7,705 nucleotides of DNA. Origin: Hyphomicrobiales bacterium (GTDB taxonomy: Bacteria; Pseudomonadota; Alphaproteobacteria; Rhizobiales; HXMU1428-3). This document shows, one piece after another, positions 1-6,326 of this stretch. The notes under the pieces are model-generated. The model was not told the DNA's origin. It was given only the letters and a program-made list of their open reading frames with translations, and made no database searches. Position 1 is the first letter of the stretch. Every line of letters starts with the position of its first letter. Location of the stretch: the NCBI GenBank assembly GCA_021775385.1, contig JAJFHW010000198.1, positions 1 to 7,705 of the forward strand, given 5' to 3'. The translations under genes were made by a program, and so were the position numbers.

Positions 1-1
1 G

Positions 2-370
2 GCAAACATAACCGTGAGACATTTTAATCATTTTAGAGACATACCCCCTGAAAAACCCATCAATCCAAAATTAAAAGAAGTCCTTACAGAGAGACAAATA
101 GATAATCTGACAAAATGGGGCTATCCATATTATTTTGAAGATTTCAAGTTCATCATGCCTTTAACTGGAGCCGTCCCCTTACCCATGATTGAATTACTGA
201 CTAAAAACCTTCAAAACATTTTTTCAAAGCAATTGAGCCAAGGCTTAAATGTAGATAGCTTAACTCTCTTTAAACAAGAGAATAATCAAAAACCGGCTAG
301 AATGATCAGACGCTTCCCACTTCTGAAAAACGAAGTTGAAAAGACTATTCAGAAAATTGTCTCTATTTAA
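2..370 (+). CDS. Hypothetical protein, 5'-truncated by the window edge
   Basis: The reading frame is open from the window edge to a TAA at 368-370. The first possible start is GTG at 14, but no ribosome binding site stands before it and the frame stays open upstream, so this is most likely the C-terminal part (about 120 residues) of a longer protein. The protein is basic and mostly soluble-looking. It has a charged N-terminal stretch (RHFNHFRD), a hydrophobic central patch with aromatic residues (WGYPYYFEDF, then FIMPLTGAVPLPM), and a charged helical C-terminus. I recognise no domain, signal peptide or clear membrane span. It lies on the same strand as folB but 273 bases away, so it is probably not in the same transcript. 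That it is coding is fairly likely from its length and composition; its function is unknown. Confidence 0.6.
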   Translation, partial: ANITVRHFNHFRDIPPEKPINPKLKEVLTERQIDNLTKWGYPYYFEDFKFIMPLTGAVPLPMIELLTKNLQNIFSKQLSQGLNVDSLTLFKQENNQKPARMIRRFPLLKNEVEKTIQKIVSI

Positions 371-643
371 AACTTACAACTCAATAAGTTACTCTCAGTA
401 AGTCTACCGCATATTTTCATGGCTTTTTGCACTTGCAATCCCCCTCCTGGGGTTAAACAAGTAATGATATTGTCAAATCAGCTTCTCTTCCTGCCTCTTT
501 ATGAAATCTCACTTCTTTAAGAGCTCAATTCCCTCCCATTGATTTTCTCAAGATTTCACCTTAGATGTACCCCATAATAAAACTACAAAAAGCCGGTTTT
601 AATCTAAGCTAGAAGCTCCTCAATCAAAAGATTGCCCTTGATC
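371..643. other. Intergenic gap upstream of folB
   Basis: I find no convincing gene here on either strand. A short inverted repeat, CCCC-TCCT-GGGG at 441-452, could form a 4-bp hairpin but has no T-run, so it is not a good terminator. CATAAT at 573-578 resembles a -10 box (5 of 6) about 65 bases before the folB ATG, but no -35 element lies at the right spacing. On the minus strand a 20-codon GTG frame around 450-515 is too short to credit. The stretch 471-560 is pyrimidine-rich on the plus strand. Confidence 0.4.
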
Positions 644-1039
644 ATGACAACAAAAACAAATTTTAAAGCAGATGCTCATAAAAACATCCAACATATTTTC
701 ATAAAAGATTTAGAGCTGATGGCCGTAATCGGGGTTTATGATCATGAAAAAAACAACCGCCAACGGGTTGTCGCAAACATAGACATAACCGTTCAAGAAA
801 ATCCCAATGCAGCTGATGAAATTAACGAAGTTGTTTGCTATCATAAAGTGGTGAAAAAAATACAAGCCATCTGTAAAGATGGCCATGTTCATTTATTAGA
901 AACTTTGGCTGAAACAATCGCCGAGAGTAGCTTAGAAGACAATCGGATTTTAGCCATACGTGTTAAATTAGAAAAACCTGAAGCCTTGAGAGAAGCCGCA
1001 AGTGTCGGTGTTGAAATAGAACGTCTACAAACTTTATAA
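644..1039 (+). CDS. folB: Dihydroneopterin aldolase
   Basis: FolB converts 7,8-dihydroneopterin to 6-hydroxymethyl-7,8-dihydropterin and glycolaldehyde in tetrahydrofolate synthesis, in the cytosol, usually as an octamer of small subunits. The 131-residue product is close to the usual 115-130 after a short N-terminal extension. The family landmarks are visible: GVYDHEK with the pterin-facing Glu35; CYHKV with the conserved Tyr66; HLLETLAETIAE with Glu86 anchoring the pterin; and LEKPEAL with the catalytic-type Lys111. I chose ATG 644 over the in-frame TTG at 632 because it is a stronger start and the family begins close to the IFIKDLEL strand; no strong ribosome binding site decides between them. 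uvrC starts 18 bases after the stop, so the two are probably cotranscribed. The epimerase homologue FolX is a possible alternative, but the folate role fits the motifs better. Confidence 0.9.
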   Translation: MTTKTNFKADAHKNIQHIFIKDLELMAVIGVYDHEKNNRQRVVANIDITVQENPNAADEINEVVCYHKVVKKIQAICKDGHVHLLETLAETIAESSLEDNRILAIRVKLEKPEALREAASVGVEIERLQTL

Positions 1040-1057
1040 TTCAATCGAGAGCAAAAA

Positions 1058-3001
1058 TTGGCGGAACAAGACAAATCGATAAGCATTGATACAAAAACAA
1101 CAGAGCCCAAAAGCGGCACAGAAGTTATCAAAGCTTATTTAAAAAACCTAAGCTCTTCAGCCGGCGTTTATCGTATGTTAGATAAAAACGGCACAATTCT
1201 CTATGTCGGCAAAGCTAACAATCTAAAAAACCGTGTCACAAGCTATACAAGGTTGAAAGGGCAATCCAACCGCATAGCACGAATGATCCGCGCCACAACT
1301 GAAATGGAATTCATCCTAACCAACACTGAATCAGAAGCACTTTTGCTTGAAGCCACACTGATCAAAAAGATGAAGCCCAGATATAACGTGCTTCTCAGAG
1401 ATGACAAATCCTTCCCCTCTATTCTCATCCGCACAGAACATGAAGCCCCTCAATTAGTAAAACACCGCGGTGCCAGAAAACAAAAGGGCGAATATTTCGG
1501 CCCCTTTGCCTCAGCTGGCTCAGTTAACAGAACTCTCAACACTCTCCAGCAACTCTTTCTTTTAAGAGATTGCACAGACAGCCAGTATGAGAGCCGCACA
1601 CGCCCTTGTTTGCAATATCAAATCAAACGATGTTCAGCACCATGCACAGGGAAAATCGAAATAGAAGAATATAAATCTCTGGTAAACGACGCCAAAGATT
1701 TCTTGCGTGGTAAAAGCAGTCATATTCAAAGAAACTTACAAGTAAAAATGGAGGAAGCCAGCAAAGCCCTAAAATTTGAGGAAGCTGCTTTTTACAGAGA
1801 CCGCATCAGCGCGTTAACCCAAGTTCAAAGCCATCAATCCATCTTACCCACCGGCTTTGAAGAAGGAGATGTATTTGCCATCCACACAGAAGGAGGCAGT
1901 GCCTGTATTCAGGTCTTTTTCATTCGCACAGGTCAAAACTGGGGCAATCATGCTTACTACCCAAGAATAGACAAAAGCCACTCGACATCTGAAATCTTAG
2001 AAAGTTTTATAGCTCAGTTTTATGATAACAAACCGGTTCCAAAATTAATCCTCACTTCAGAAGAACTAGAGAATGAAAGTCTTTTGGCTGAAGCTCTCTC
2101 TACCAAAGCTGAGAGAACCATTAAAGTCATGTTACCAAAGCGCGGTTCAAAAGCTGAGTTAATGAACCACGCCCATGTAAACGCTAAAGAAGCGTTAGCT
2201 AGAAAACTAGCTGAAAGTTCAGCGCAAAGCCGCCATCTAGAAGCTCTCAAAAACCTATTCAATCTTGTAGAACGCCCAAGAAGAATAGAAATTTATGACA
2301 ACAGCCACATTCAAGGCTCAAGCCCAATTGGTGCCATGGTCGTCACTGGTCCTGAAGGGTTAATCAAAAATCAATACCGCAAATTCAATTTCAAATCCGA
2401 AGAAATTAGCGGCGGCGATGATTTTGAAATGATGCGCATCATGCTTCGCAGACGTCTAAAAGCACTCGTCAAAGATCATGGAACAAAAAAATATGAAGAC
2501 GAAGAAGCATTAAGCGCTTCAACAGATCAAACAAACACACCAGACGAAACACCTCACTGGCCAGATATCCTATTAATAGATGGAGGAAAAGGCCAACTCT
2601 CATCAGTCATGGAAATAATCAACGAACTAGAGCTAAAGGATATAAAAGTGGTCGCCATTTCAAAAGGCCCTGACCGAAATGCCGGCCATGAACAATTCCA
2701 CATTACAAATCAGCCTTCATTCATGATGGAACTAAAAGATCCAACTCTTTATTACTTGCAAAGGTTACGTGATGAAGCCCACCGTTTTGCGATCGGCACA
2801 CATAGAACAAGACGTAAAAAACAAATGGGAACAAATCCACTAGATGAAATCTCAGGCATTGGCCCTGGCCGCAAAAAAGCCCTGCTCTCACATTTTGGTT
2901 CTGCCAAAGCTGTAAGCCGTGCTGGACTTAAAGATCTAAAAGCGGTTGATGGTATTAGCGCTCAAATCGCAGAAATCATTTATGATCATTTTCACGAATA
3001 A
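1058..3001 (+). CDS. uvrC: Excinuclease ABC subunit C
   Basis: UvrC makes the two incisions either side of a DNA lesion in nucleotide excision repair after UvrA-UvrB recognition. The 647 residues show all expected parts. An N-terminal GIY-YIG nuclease for the 3' cut begins near residue 36 (GVYRML, then ILYVGKANNLKNRV). Cys172, Cys184, Cys192 and Cys196 have spacing 12-8-4, the same as the iron-sulphur ligands described in E. coli UvrC. A UVR motif that binds UvrB lies at about 226-255 (KFEEAAFYRDRI). An RNase H-like nuclease for the 5' cut has Asp413 (IYDNSHIQG), the GGDD pair at 452-455, Asp508 (IDGGKGQL) and His575. Helix-hairpin-helix repeats occupy about 595-645. The start is TTG at 1058, preceded by GAGAG at 1047-1051; the next ATG lies inside the nuclease domain. 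An acidic, Thr/Ser-rich linker (about 474-500) separates parts of the second nuclease. Confidence 0.97.
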   Translation: MAEQDKSISIDTKTTEPKSGTEVIKAYLKNLSSSAGVYRMLDKNGTILYVGKANNLKNRVTSYTRLKGQSNRIARMIRATTEMEFILTNTESEALLLEATLIKKMKPRYNVLLRDDKSFPSILIRTEHEAPQLVKHRGARKQKGEYFGPFASAGSVNRTLNTLQQLFLLRDCTDSQYESRTRPCLQYQIKRCSAPCTGKIEIEEYKSLVNDAKDFLRGKSSHIQRNLQVKMEEASKALKFEEAAFYRDRISALTQVQSHQSILPTGFEEGDVFAIHTEGGSACIQVFFIRTGQNWGNHAYYPRIDKSHSTSEILESFIAQFYDNKPVPKLILTSEELENESLLAEALSTKAERTIKVMLPKRGSKAELMNHAHVNAKEALARKLAESSAQSRHLEALKNLFNLVERPRRIEIYDNSHIQGSSPIGAMVVTGPEGLIKNQYRKFNFKSEEISGGDDFEMMRIMLRRRLKALVKDHGTKKYEDEEALSASTDQTNTPDETPHWPDILLIDGGKGQLSSVMEIINELELKDIKVVAISKGPDRNAGHEQFHITNQPSFMMELKDPTLYYLQRLRDEAHRFAIGTHRTRRKKQMGTNPLDEISGIGPGRKKALLSHFGSAKAVSRAGLKDLKAVDGISAQIAEIIYDHFHE

Positions 3002-3112
3002 TTCACCAAAAAACCCTTGCTATAACAATTTATCTGATGAAATTAACCCTTAACCAAAGGGACGCACCATCAAACCATTGACTGATCAGGCCTCGCATGG
3101 TTTTTAAGGATT

Positions 3113-3739
3113 ATGGAACACTCATTGCAAAATAATAGAAACAAAAGAAACAAAATGGTTTGGAATTTACCAAATATCCTAACCTACGGTCGGATCATTG
3201 CTGTCCCTGCCTTTGTTACCTGTTTTTACTTCACCGGAGATGTCCCAAGAGCCATTGCTCTTGGCCTGTTTATCGTGGCCAGCGTAACAGACTTTCTAGA
3301 TGGTTATTTAGCAAGAGCCTGGTCACAACAATCAAAACTTGGCCAAATGCTTGACCCAATAGCAGACAAATTATTAGTCGGCGCAGCTCTCATCATGCTT
3401 GTATATGATAGAACAATCTATGATCTTTCAGTCATCGCAGCGGTTATCATTCTAAGTAGAGAAATCTTGGTTTCCGGTCTTAGAGAATTCTTGGGTCAAC
3501 TTTCAGTCAGTGTGCCTGTCACGAACATCGCAAAATTCAAAACCGCAGCACAACTATGCGCTCTAGGTTTTCTCATAATGGCCCCATTAGTAGGCAACAT
3601 GTTCGGCAAAGATGGCTATCTTATATTAATCCTAGGAGACAGCCTTCTATGGTGCGCTGCAATTTTAACACTCTATACCGGCTTCGATTATTTGCGTGTT
3701 GGTATTAAATATCTCATTGAAGAAGACATGAAAGATTAA
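3113..3739 (+). CDS. pgsA: CDP-diacylglycerol-glycerol-3-phosphate 3-phosphatidyltransferase
   Basis: PgsA joins CDP-diacylglycerol and glycerol 3-phosphate to give phosphatidylglycerophosphate, the committed step to phosphatidylglycerol and cardiolipin, in the inner membrane. The CDP-alcohol phosphotransferase signature D-x2-D-G-x2-A-R-x8-G-x3-D-x3-D is complete: Asp60, Asp63, Gly64, Ala67, Arg68, Gly77, Asp81 and Asp85. The opening WNLPNILTYGRI is typical of bacterial PgsA, and several hydrophobic segments follow (about 25-40, 47-60, 87-98, 105-122, 146-162 and 168-190). The start is uncertain. ATG 3113 has AAGGA only two bases before it, whereas ATG 3155 (residue 15) fits the family N-terminus just before VWNLPN but has no clear binding site; the protein would then be 194 residues. 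moaD begins four bases after the stop, so the two are very likely cotranscribed. Confidence 0.95.
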   Translation: MEHSLQNNRNKRNKMVWNLPNILTYGRIIAVPAFVTCFYFTGDVPRAIALGLFIVASVTDFLDGYLARAWSQQSKLGQMLDPIADKLLVGAALIMLVYDRTIYDLSVIAAVIILSREILVSGLREFLGQLSVSVPVTNIAKFKTAAQLCALGFLIMAPLVGNMFGKDGYLILILGDSLLWCAAILTLYTGFDYLRVGIKYLIEEDMKD

Positions 3740-3743
3740 TCTC

Positions 3744-3995
3744 ATGAAGATTTTATATTTTGCGTGGGTACGTGAGAAAATTGGCAAATCACAAGAAGAA
3801 CTTGAAATTCCAAATTCTGTGAGCACAGTCGCTGATTTAATTTCATGGTTAGAGACCAAAGGTCCTGAATACAGGGCCGCTTTTGAAAATAAAGAAACAA
3901 ACAACTCAGCCATAAAACAATCTCACGTTGACCACCGAACACCTTTAAACAATGCAAGTGAAATAGCCTTTTTCCCGCCTGTAACAGGCGGCTAG
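3744..3995 (+). CDS. moaD: Molybdopterin synthase sulphur carrier subunit
   Basis: MoaD carries sulphur as a C-terminal thiocarboxylate and gives it to precursor Z (cPMP) within molybdopterin synthase, making the dithiolene of the molybdenum cofactor. The 83-residue protein has the ubiquitin-like pattern: an opening strand KILYFAWVREKIG, a helix around TVADLISWLE, and the ending EIAFFPPVTGG. The terminal Gly-Gly, which is adenylated by MoeB and inserted into MoaE, is intact. The ATG lies four bases after the pgsA stop, with AAAGA at 3731-3735 inside the end of pgsA as a weak binding site, so translation is probably coupled. The last codons form a strong hairpin (separate entry). The partner moaE follows after 145 bases instead of directly. 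Confidence 0.95.
   Translation: MKILYFAWVREKIGKSQEELEIPNSVSTVADLISWLETKGPEYRAAFENKETNNSAIKQSHVDHRTPLNNASEIAFFPPVTGG
3975..3991 (+). other. GC-rich hairpin on the last codons of moaD
   Basis: CCGCCTG at 3975-3981 and CAGGCGG at 3985-3991 form a perfect 7-bp stem with a 3-base TAA loop, ending one base before the TAG stop. Six of the seven pairs are G-C. The bases also encode the conserved Pro-Val-Thr-Gly-Gly tail, so part of the symmetry is forced by the protein. There is no T-run after it, so it is not a standard Rho-independent terminator. It could act as a pause site, as a block to 3' decay, or as a separator of moaD from moaE; these roles are inference. Confidence 0.5.
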
Positions 3996-4035
3996 AACTT
4001 ATCACTAAATATTAGGAAACGGTTTTTGTATAGCG

Positions 4036-4140
4036 CGGTTGTTTGTGGGCATCTGAAGCAAAGAAAACTGCAACCTGAAGGAACACTTAAGCGACGGTTG
4101 CTAGTGGGCAACCGAAGGAGCACTAAAGAGAGCACTAAAA
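4036..4140 (+). promoter_or_regulatory. Duplicated, alternately folding leader of moaE
   Basis: Two related segments lie 59 bases apart. Both have CGGTTG (4036-4041, 4095-4100), GTGGGCA (4045-4051, 4104-4110) and GAAG (4055-4058, 4114-4117). A second overlapping similarity is GCAACC-tGAAGGAaCACT at 4070-4087 against GCAACCGAAGGAGCACT at 4108-4124. Four complementary elements result: 1 = GGTTG 4037-4041, 2 = GCAACC 4070-4075, 3 = CGGTTGC 4095-4101, 4 = GCAACCG 4108-4114. Elements 3 and 4 make a perfect 7-bp stem with a 6-base loop, while 2 and 3 make an exclusive 6-bp stem; 1 can pair with 2 or with 4. This is the layout of an attenuator or riboswitch-like switch in front of a molybdopterin gene. 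It matches no RNA family that I can identify with confidence. A shorter repeat, GAGCACTAAA, occurs twice at 4119-4128 and 4130-4139 beside the moaE start. Confidence 0.5.
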
Positions 4141-4611
4141 ATGACAATTCGCATCCAAACAGAAGATTTCGACATAACAAAAGAAATCAACTTACTAAAA
4201 GAAGAGCGCAGCAAATGCGGCAAAGAGGATGTCGGTGCTATTGTCACTTTCACGGGCACAGTCAGAGACATGGCTGGTAAAACACCCATCAGCTCAATGA
4301 GCCTCGAGCATTACCCAGGCATGACAGAAAAACAACTCGAAGCTATCGCCGAAGAAGCCAATAAGAGATGGCCGCTATTAGGCACAACCATCATTCATCG
4401 CATCGGTGAGTTAAACCCAGGCGACAACATCGTCCTCGTCATCACTCTCTCATCCCACAGACATGCCGCCTTCGAAGCGGCTGATTTCCTGATGGACTTC
4501 CTAAAAAGCAAAGCCCCTTTCTGGAAAAAAGAACAACCACTAGAAGGCGAAGCAAATTGGGTCGATGCCAGAGATAGTGACAAAAAATCCCTTACCAGGT
4601 GGGAAAAGTAA
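4141..4611 (+). CDS. moaE: Molybdopterin synthase catalytic subunit
   Basis: MoaE is the large subunit of molybdopterin synthase. It binds cPMP and accepts two sulphurs from MoaD thiocarboxylate to form molybdopterin. The 156 residues match the family along their length: GAIVTFTGTVRD with Arg42, LEHYPGM, HRIGELNPGDNIVLV, SSHRHAAFEAADFLMDFLK with His106-Arg107, and APFWKKE. Lys122 and Lys129 have the same spacing (seven) as the active-site Lys119 and Lys126 known from E. coli. The start is ATG 4141, with the purine run AAAGAGAG (4125-4132) as a modest ribosome binding site. A stronger GAAGGAG at 4114-4120 lies 20 bases upstream, too far for normal use, and inside the leader's switch region. 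This gene completes the enzyme with moaD; moaA, moaC, moeA and moeB are not in the window. Confidence 0.96.
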   Translation: MTIRIQTEDFDITKEINLLKEERSKCGKEDVGAIVTFTGTVRDMAGKTPISSMSLEHYPGMTEKQLEAIAEEANKRWPLLGTTIIHRIGELNPGDNIVLVITLSSHRHAAFEAADFLMDFLKSKAPFWKKEQPLEGEANWVDARDSDKKSLTRWEK

Positions 4612-4618
4612 TACATCT

Positions 4619-4657
4619 TTTTGCAGAGCAAAATTTATATTCCTGCAAAATTTTCAT
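4619..4657 (+). terminator. Possible Rho-independent terminator after moaE
   Basis: TTTTGCAG at 4619-4626 pairs with CTGCAAAA at 4643-4650, an 8-bp stem, followed by TTTTCATTT. The loop of 16 bases can pair further inside through AAATTT. It lies eight bases after the moaE stop and before an apparent new promoter, which is the right place. The stem has only three G-C pairs, so it may be weak. Confidence 0.45.
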
Positions 4658-4685
4658 TTATAAAAACGTCAGATAACTCTTAAAC

Positions 4686-4715
4686 TTCACAAAGCCCTGA
4701 ATTCATGAATATACT
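4686..4715 (+). promoter_or_regulatory. Sigma-70-like promoter of the multicopper oxidase gene
   Basis: TTCACA at 4686-4691 (5 of 6 against TTGACA) is followed after 18 bp by TATACT at 4710-4715 (5 of 6 against TATAAT). Transcription would start near 4722, giving a leader of about 20 bases. That leader contains the strong ribosome binding site AAGGAG at 4731-4736, six bases before the GTG start. I saw no copper-regulator dyad of the CueR type here. Confidence 0.5.
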
Positions 4716-4742
4716 GCTCTTTGAAATCATAAGGAGAGTTCT

Positions 4743-6128
4743 GTGAAACGACGCGATTTTCTCATCACTGCCGGTGCATCTTTCTTCACTGGCGGAGTTG
4801 CAAGTCTCGGTCTAGGAGCAAACGCAGCCCCATTCGTTACAGACCTAGAACTCCAAAAAACAAGCTTTCTGTTACAAAACCAGCCAACTAAAAACATGGT
4901 CAGCCTTTCTCAAAATGCTCCCCCACCTGTCATCTATGGCCAGCAGGGCAAACCAATGCATTTAAACTTATTGAATAGTTTAGATGAATATACAGCCATG
5001 CATTGGCATGGCCTTAGAATACCCAACAAGATGGATGGTGTTCCTTACCTCACTCAACTACCAATTGCTGGTAACGAAACTTTCCGCTACGAATTCACAC
5101 CTCCTGATGCCGGCACATACTGGTATCACCCTCACTGTATGACCATGACACAAATGGCCAGTGGTTTAACTGGAGTGATGGTCATAAAAGAAAAAATCGA
5201 TAGTGGGTTTGATAGCGAAGAAATCATCAACTTAAGAGATTTCCGGCTAGATAAATCAGATCAATTAAAGAAACCATATACGCTAAGAGGTGCCGCCCGC
5301 GCAGGTACTTTCGGCAATGTCATGACAGCCAATTGGTTGAAAGCCCCTGTTTACAATCATAAAACCGGCAGTCTTGTTCGCTTGCGCATAGCCAATACAG
5401 ACACCACACGCATTTACTCATTATTTTTAACAAGTACCGAAGGTCAAATAATAGCTTGGGATGGACACCCAACAGAGCACCAAATTCCCATGCCAACAGA
5501 ACAACATCCTCTTCTCTTAGGTCCGGGTCAAAGAGTAGACATCGCCTGCAAAATGCCGGAAATTGAAGGGCAAGCAATAAATCTAATAGCAAAAGTAAGA
5601 GGACATAAAAAACTTATGTCAACCTTACTTTCAATTGGCCCGGATCAGAAGCGCAGTTTAAAAGAGCTAACACCTCTACCCAAAAACCCACTTGCCAAAC
5701 CAGACTTAAAATCCGCTAAAATACATGAACTTATTTTCGGATGGTCACCAGAAGGCACAGAGCCCAACAACGGTTTTTGTGGATCACTTGGCAAAACATT
5801 CTGGTCAATTAATCGCGTCCCATGGCCCGGCGATAATGCCTCAAACACCAGTCCGGTCGCAACTCTAAAACTCGGCAACAGTTACATTCTAAGGTTGCGC
5901 AACTCATCCCCTAACTTACACCCCATCCATCTTCACGGTTTAGCCTTCAAACCACTAAGGTCAAATAAACGAAAAATCTTGCCTAATTGGACAGACACAT
6001 TCTTGCTTTTAAAAAATGAAGTGGTCGACATCGCCCTAGTTGCAGACAACCCCGGCGACTGGGCCTTCCACTGCCACGTCATCGAACATCAAAAGACCGG
6101 CTTGTCCGGCTACATCCGAGTAACTTAA
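4743..6128 (+). CDS. Tat-exported multicopper oxidase
   Basis: Multicopper oxidases oxidise phenols, metal ions or similar one-electron donors and reduce oxygen to water in the periplasm. The N-terminus KRRDFLITAGASF has a twin-arginine motif and a hydrophobic stretch, with likely cleavage after ANAA near residue 29, fitting export of the folded, copper-loaded enzyme. All four copper motifs are present: HWHG (His87, His89), HPH (His129, His131), HPIHLHG (His393, His396, His398) and HCHVIEHQKTGL (His443, Cys444, His445, His449). The position of the type 1 axial ligand, ten residues after Cys444, is Leu454, where CueO has methionine. At 461 residues it is shorter than CueO, and I see no methionine-rich helix, so a copper-tolerance role is not shown. 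The three cupredoxin domains are roughly 40-150, 160-300 and 350-461. GTG start; AAGGAG ends six bases upstream. The substrate is unknown. Confidence 0.92.
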   Translation: MKRRDFLITAGASFFTGGVASLGLGANAAPFVTDLELQKTSFLLQNQPTKNMVSLSQNAPPPVIYGQQGKPMHLNLLNSLDEYTAMHWHGLRIPNKMDGVPYLTQLPIAGNETFRYEFTPPDAGTYWYHPHCMTMTQMASGLTGVMVIKEKIDSGFDSEEIINLRDFRLDKSDQLKKPYTLRGAARAGTFGNVMTANWLKAPVYNHKTGSLVRLRIANTDTTRIYSLFLTSTEGQIIAWDGHPTEHQIPMPTEQHPLLLGPGQRVDIACKMPEIEGQAINLIAKVRGHKKLMSTLLSIGPDQKRSLKELTPLPKNPLAKPDLKSAKIHELIFGWSPEGTEPNNGFCGSLGKTFWSINRVPWPGDNASNTSPVATLKLGNSYILRLRNSSPNLHPIHLHGLAFKPLRSNKRKILPNWTDTFLLLKNEVVDIALVADNPGDWAFHCHVIEHQKTGLSGYIRVT

Positions 6129-6152
6129 AAACCAGCCCTTTTCTCTCTTTTA

Positions 6153-6190
6153 CGTGACTGAACATCACGCCACCGTGAGAACTAATCACG
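6153..6190. promoter_or_regulatory. Tandem inverted repeats, probable operator
   Basis: CGTGA-N7-TCACG occurs at 6153-6169 and again at 6174-6190. Both copies have perfect 5-bp arms and the same 7-base gap, and their centres are 21 bp apart, two turns of the helix, so bound dimers would sit on one face of the DNA. Each contains TGA-N7-TCA, which fits the T-N11-A box of LysR-type regulators; TetR- or MarR-type sites are also possible. The spacing is one base longer than a CRP site. The repeats lie 25 bases after the multicopper oxidase stop and about 140 bases before the start of the secreted peptide, which is the likelier target. Confidence 0.6.
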
Positions 6191-6230
6191 AAAACCATTG
6201 ATTTCCACAACGACTATCAAACAACTTCAC

Positions 6231-6254
6231 CAGCTCGTGAGCTGCTCTTTTATT
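6231..6254 (+). other. Weak hairpin followed by a T-rich run
   Basis: CAGCT at 6231-6235 and AGCTG at 6240-6244 can form a 5-bp stem around CGTG, followed by CTCTTTTATT. It could be a weak terminator for the multicopper oxidase transcript or an attenuator before the small secreted peptide. It also contains another CGTGA half-site at 6236-6240. The short stem keeps confidence low. Confidence 0.25.
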
Positions 6255-6326
6255 CTCACCAACAATAGATCATATTCAGTATCAACAAATGATGATTACT
6301 CATTGAGTGAATATTGGAGATTTATT

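Noticed and set aside
452..515. Short minus-strand frame starting GTG with VRFHKEAGREADLTISLLV
   Set aside because: It is only 20 codons, a stop lies just upstream, and there is no recognisable domain.
632..643. Upstream TTG start for folB
   Set aside because: ATG 644 is a stronger codon, and the extra four residues match nothing in the family.
3047..3061. CCCTT-AACCA-AAGGG hairpin between uvrC and pgsA as a terminator
   Set aside because: The stem is only 5 bp and no T-run follows it.
3078..3106. TTGACT as a -35 box for a pgsA promoter
   Set aside because: The sequence 17 bp downstream (TTTTTA) is a poor -10 box, and transcription would begin at or after ATG 3113.
4108..4124. Glycine riboswitch, suggested by CCGAAGGAGCA
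   Set aside because: Only this short string matches; the rest of the glycine aptamer core is missing, and a molybdopterin gene is not a usual target.
4026..4280. 84-codon plus-strand frame across the moaE leader
   Set aside because: It overlaps moaE in another frame and is low-complexity basic sequence; the leader is better explained as RNA structure.
6153..6178. Terminator hairpin of the multicopper oxidase from CGTGA/TCACG
   Set aside because: The arms are only 5 bp, there is no following T-run, and the exact tandem spacing fits an operator better.
6198..6326. N-terminal extension of the secreted peptide to 89 residues
   Set aside because: It needs a poor start codon without a binding site and would bury the signal peptide; ATG 6327 has a well-placed GGAGA.
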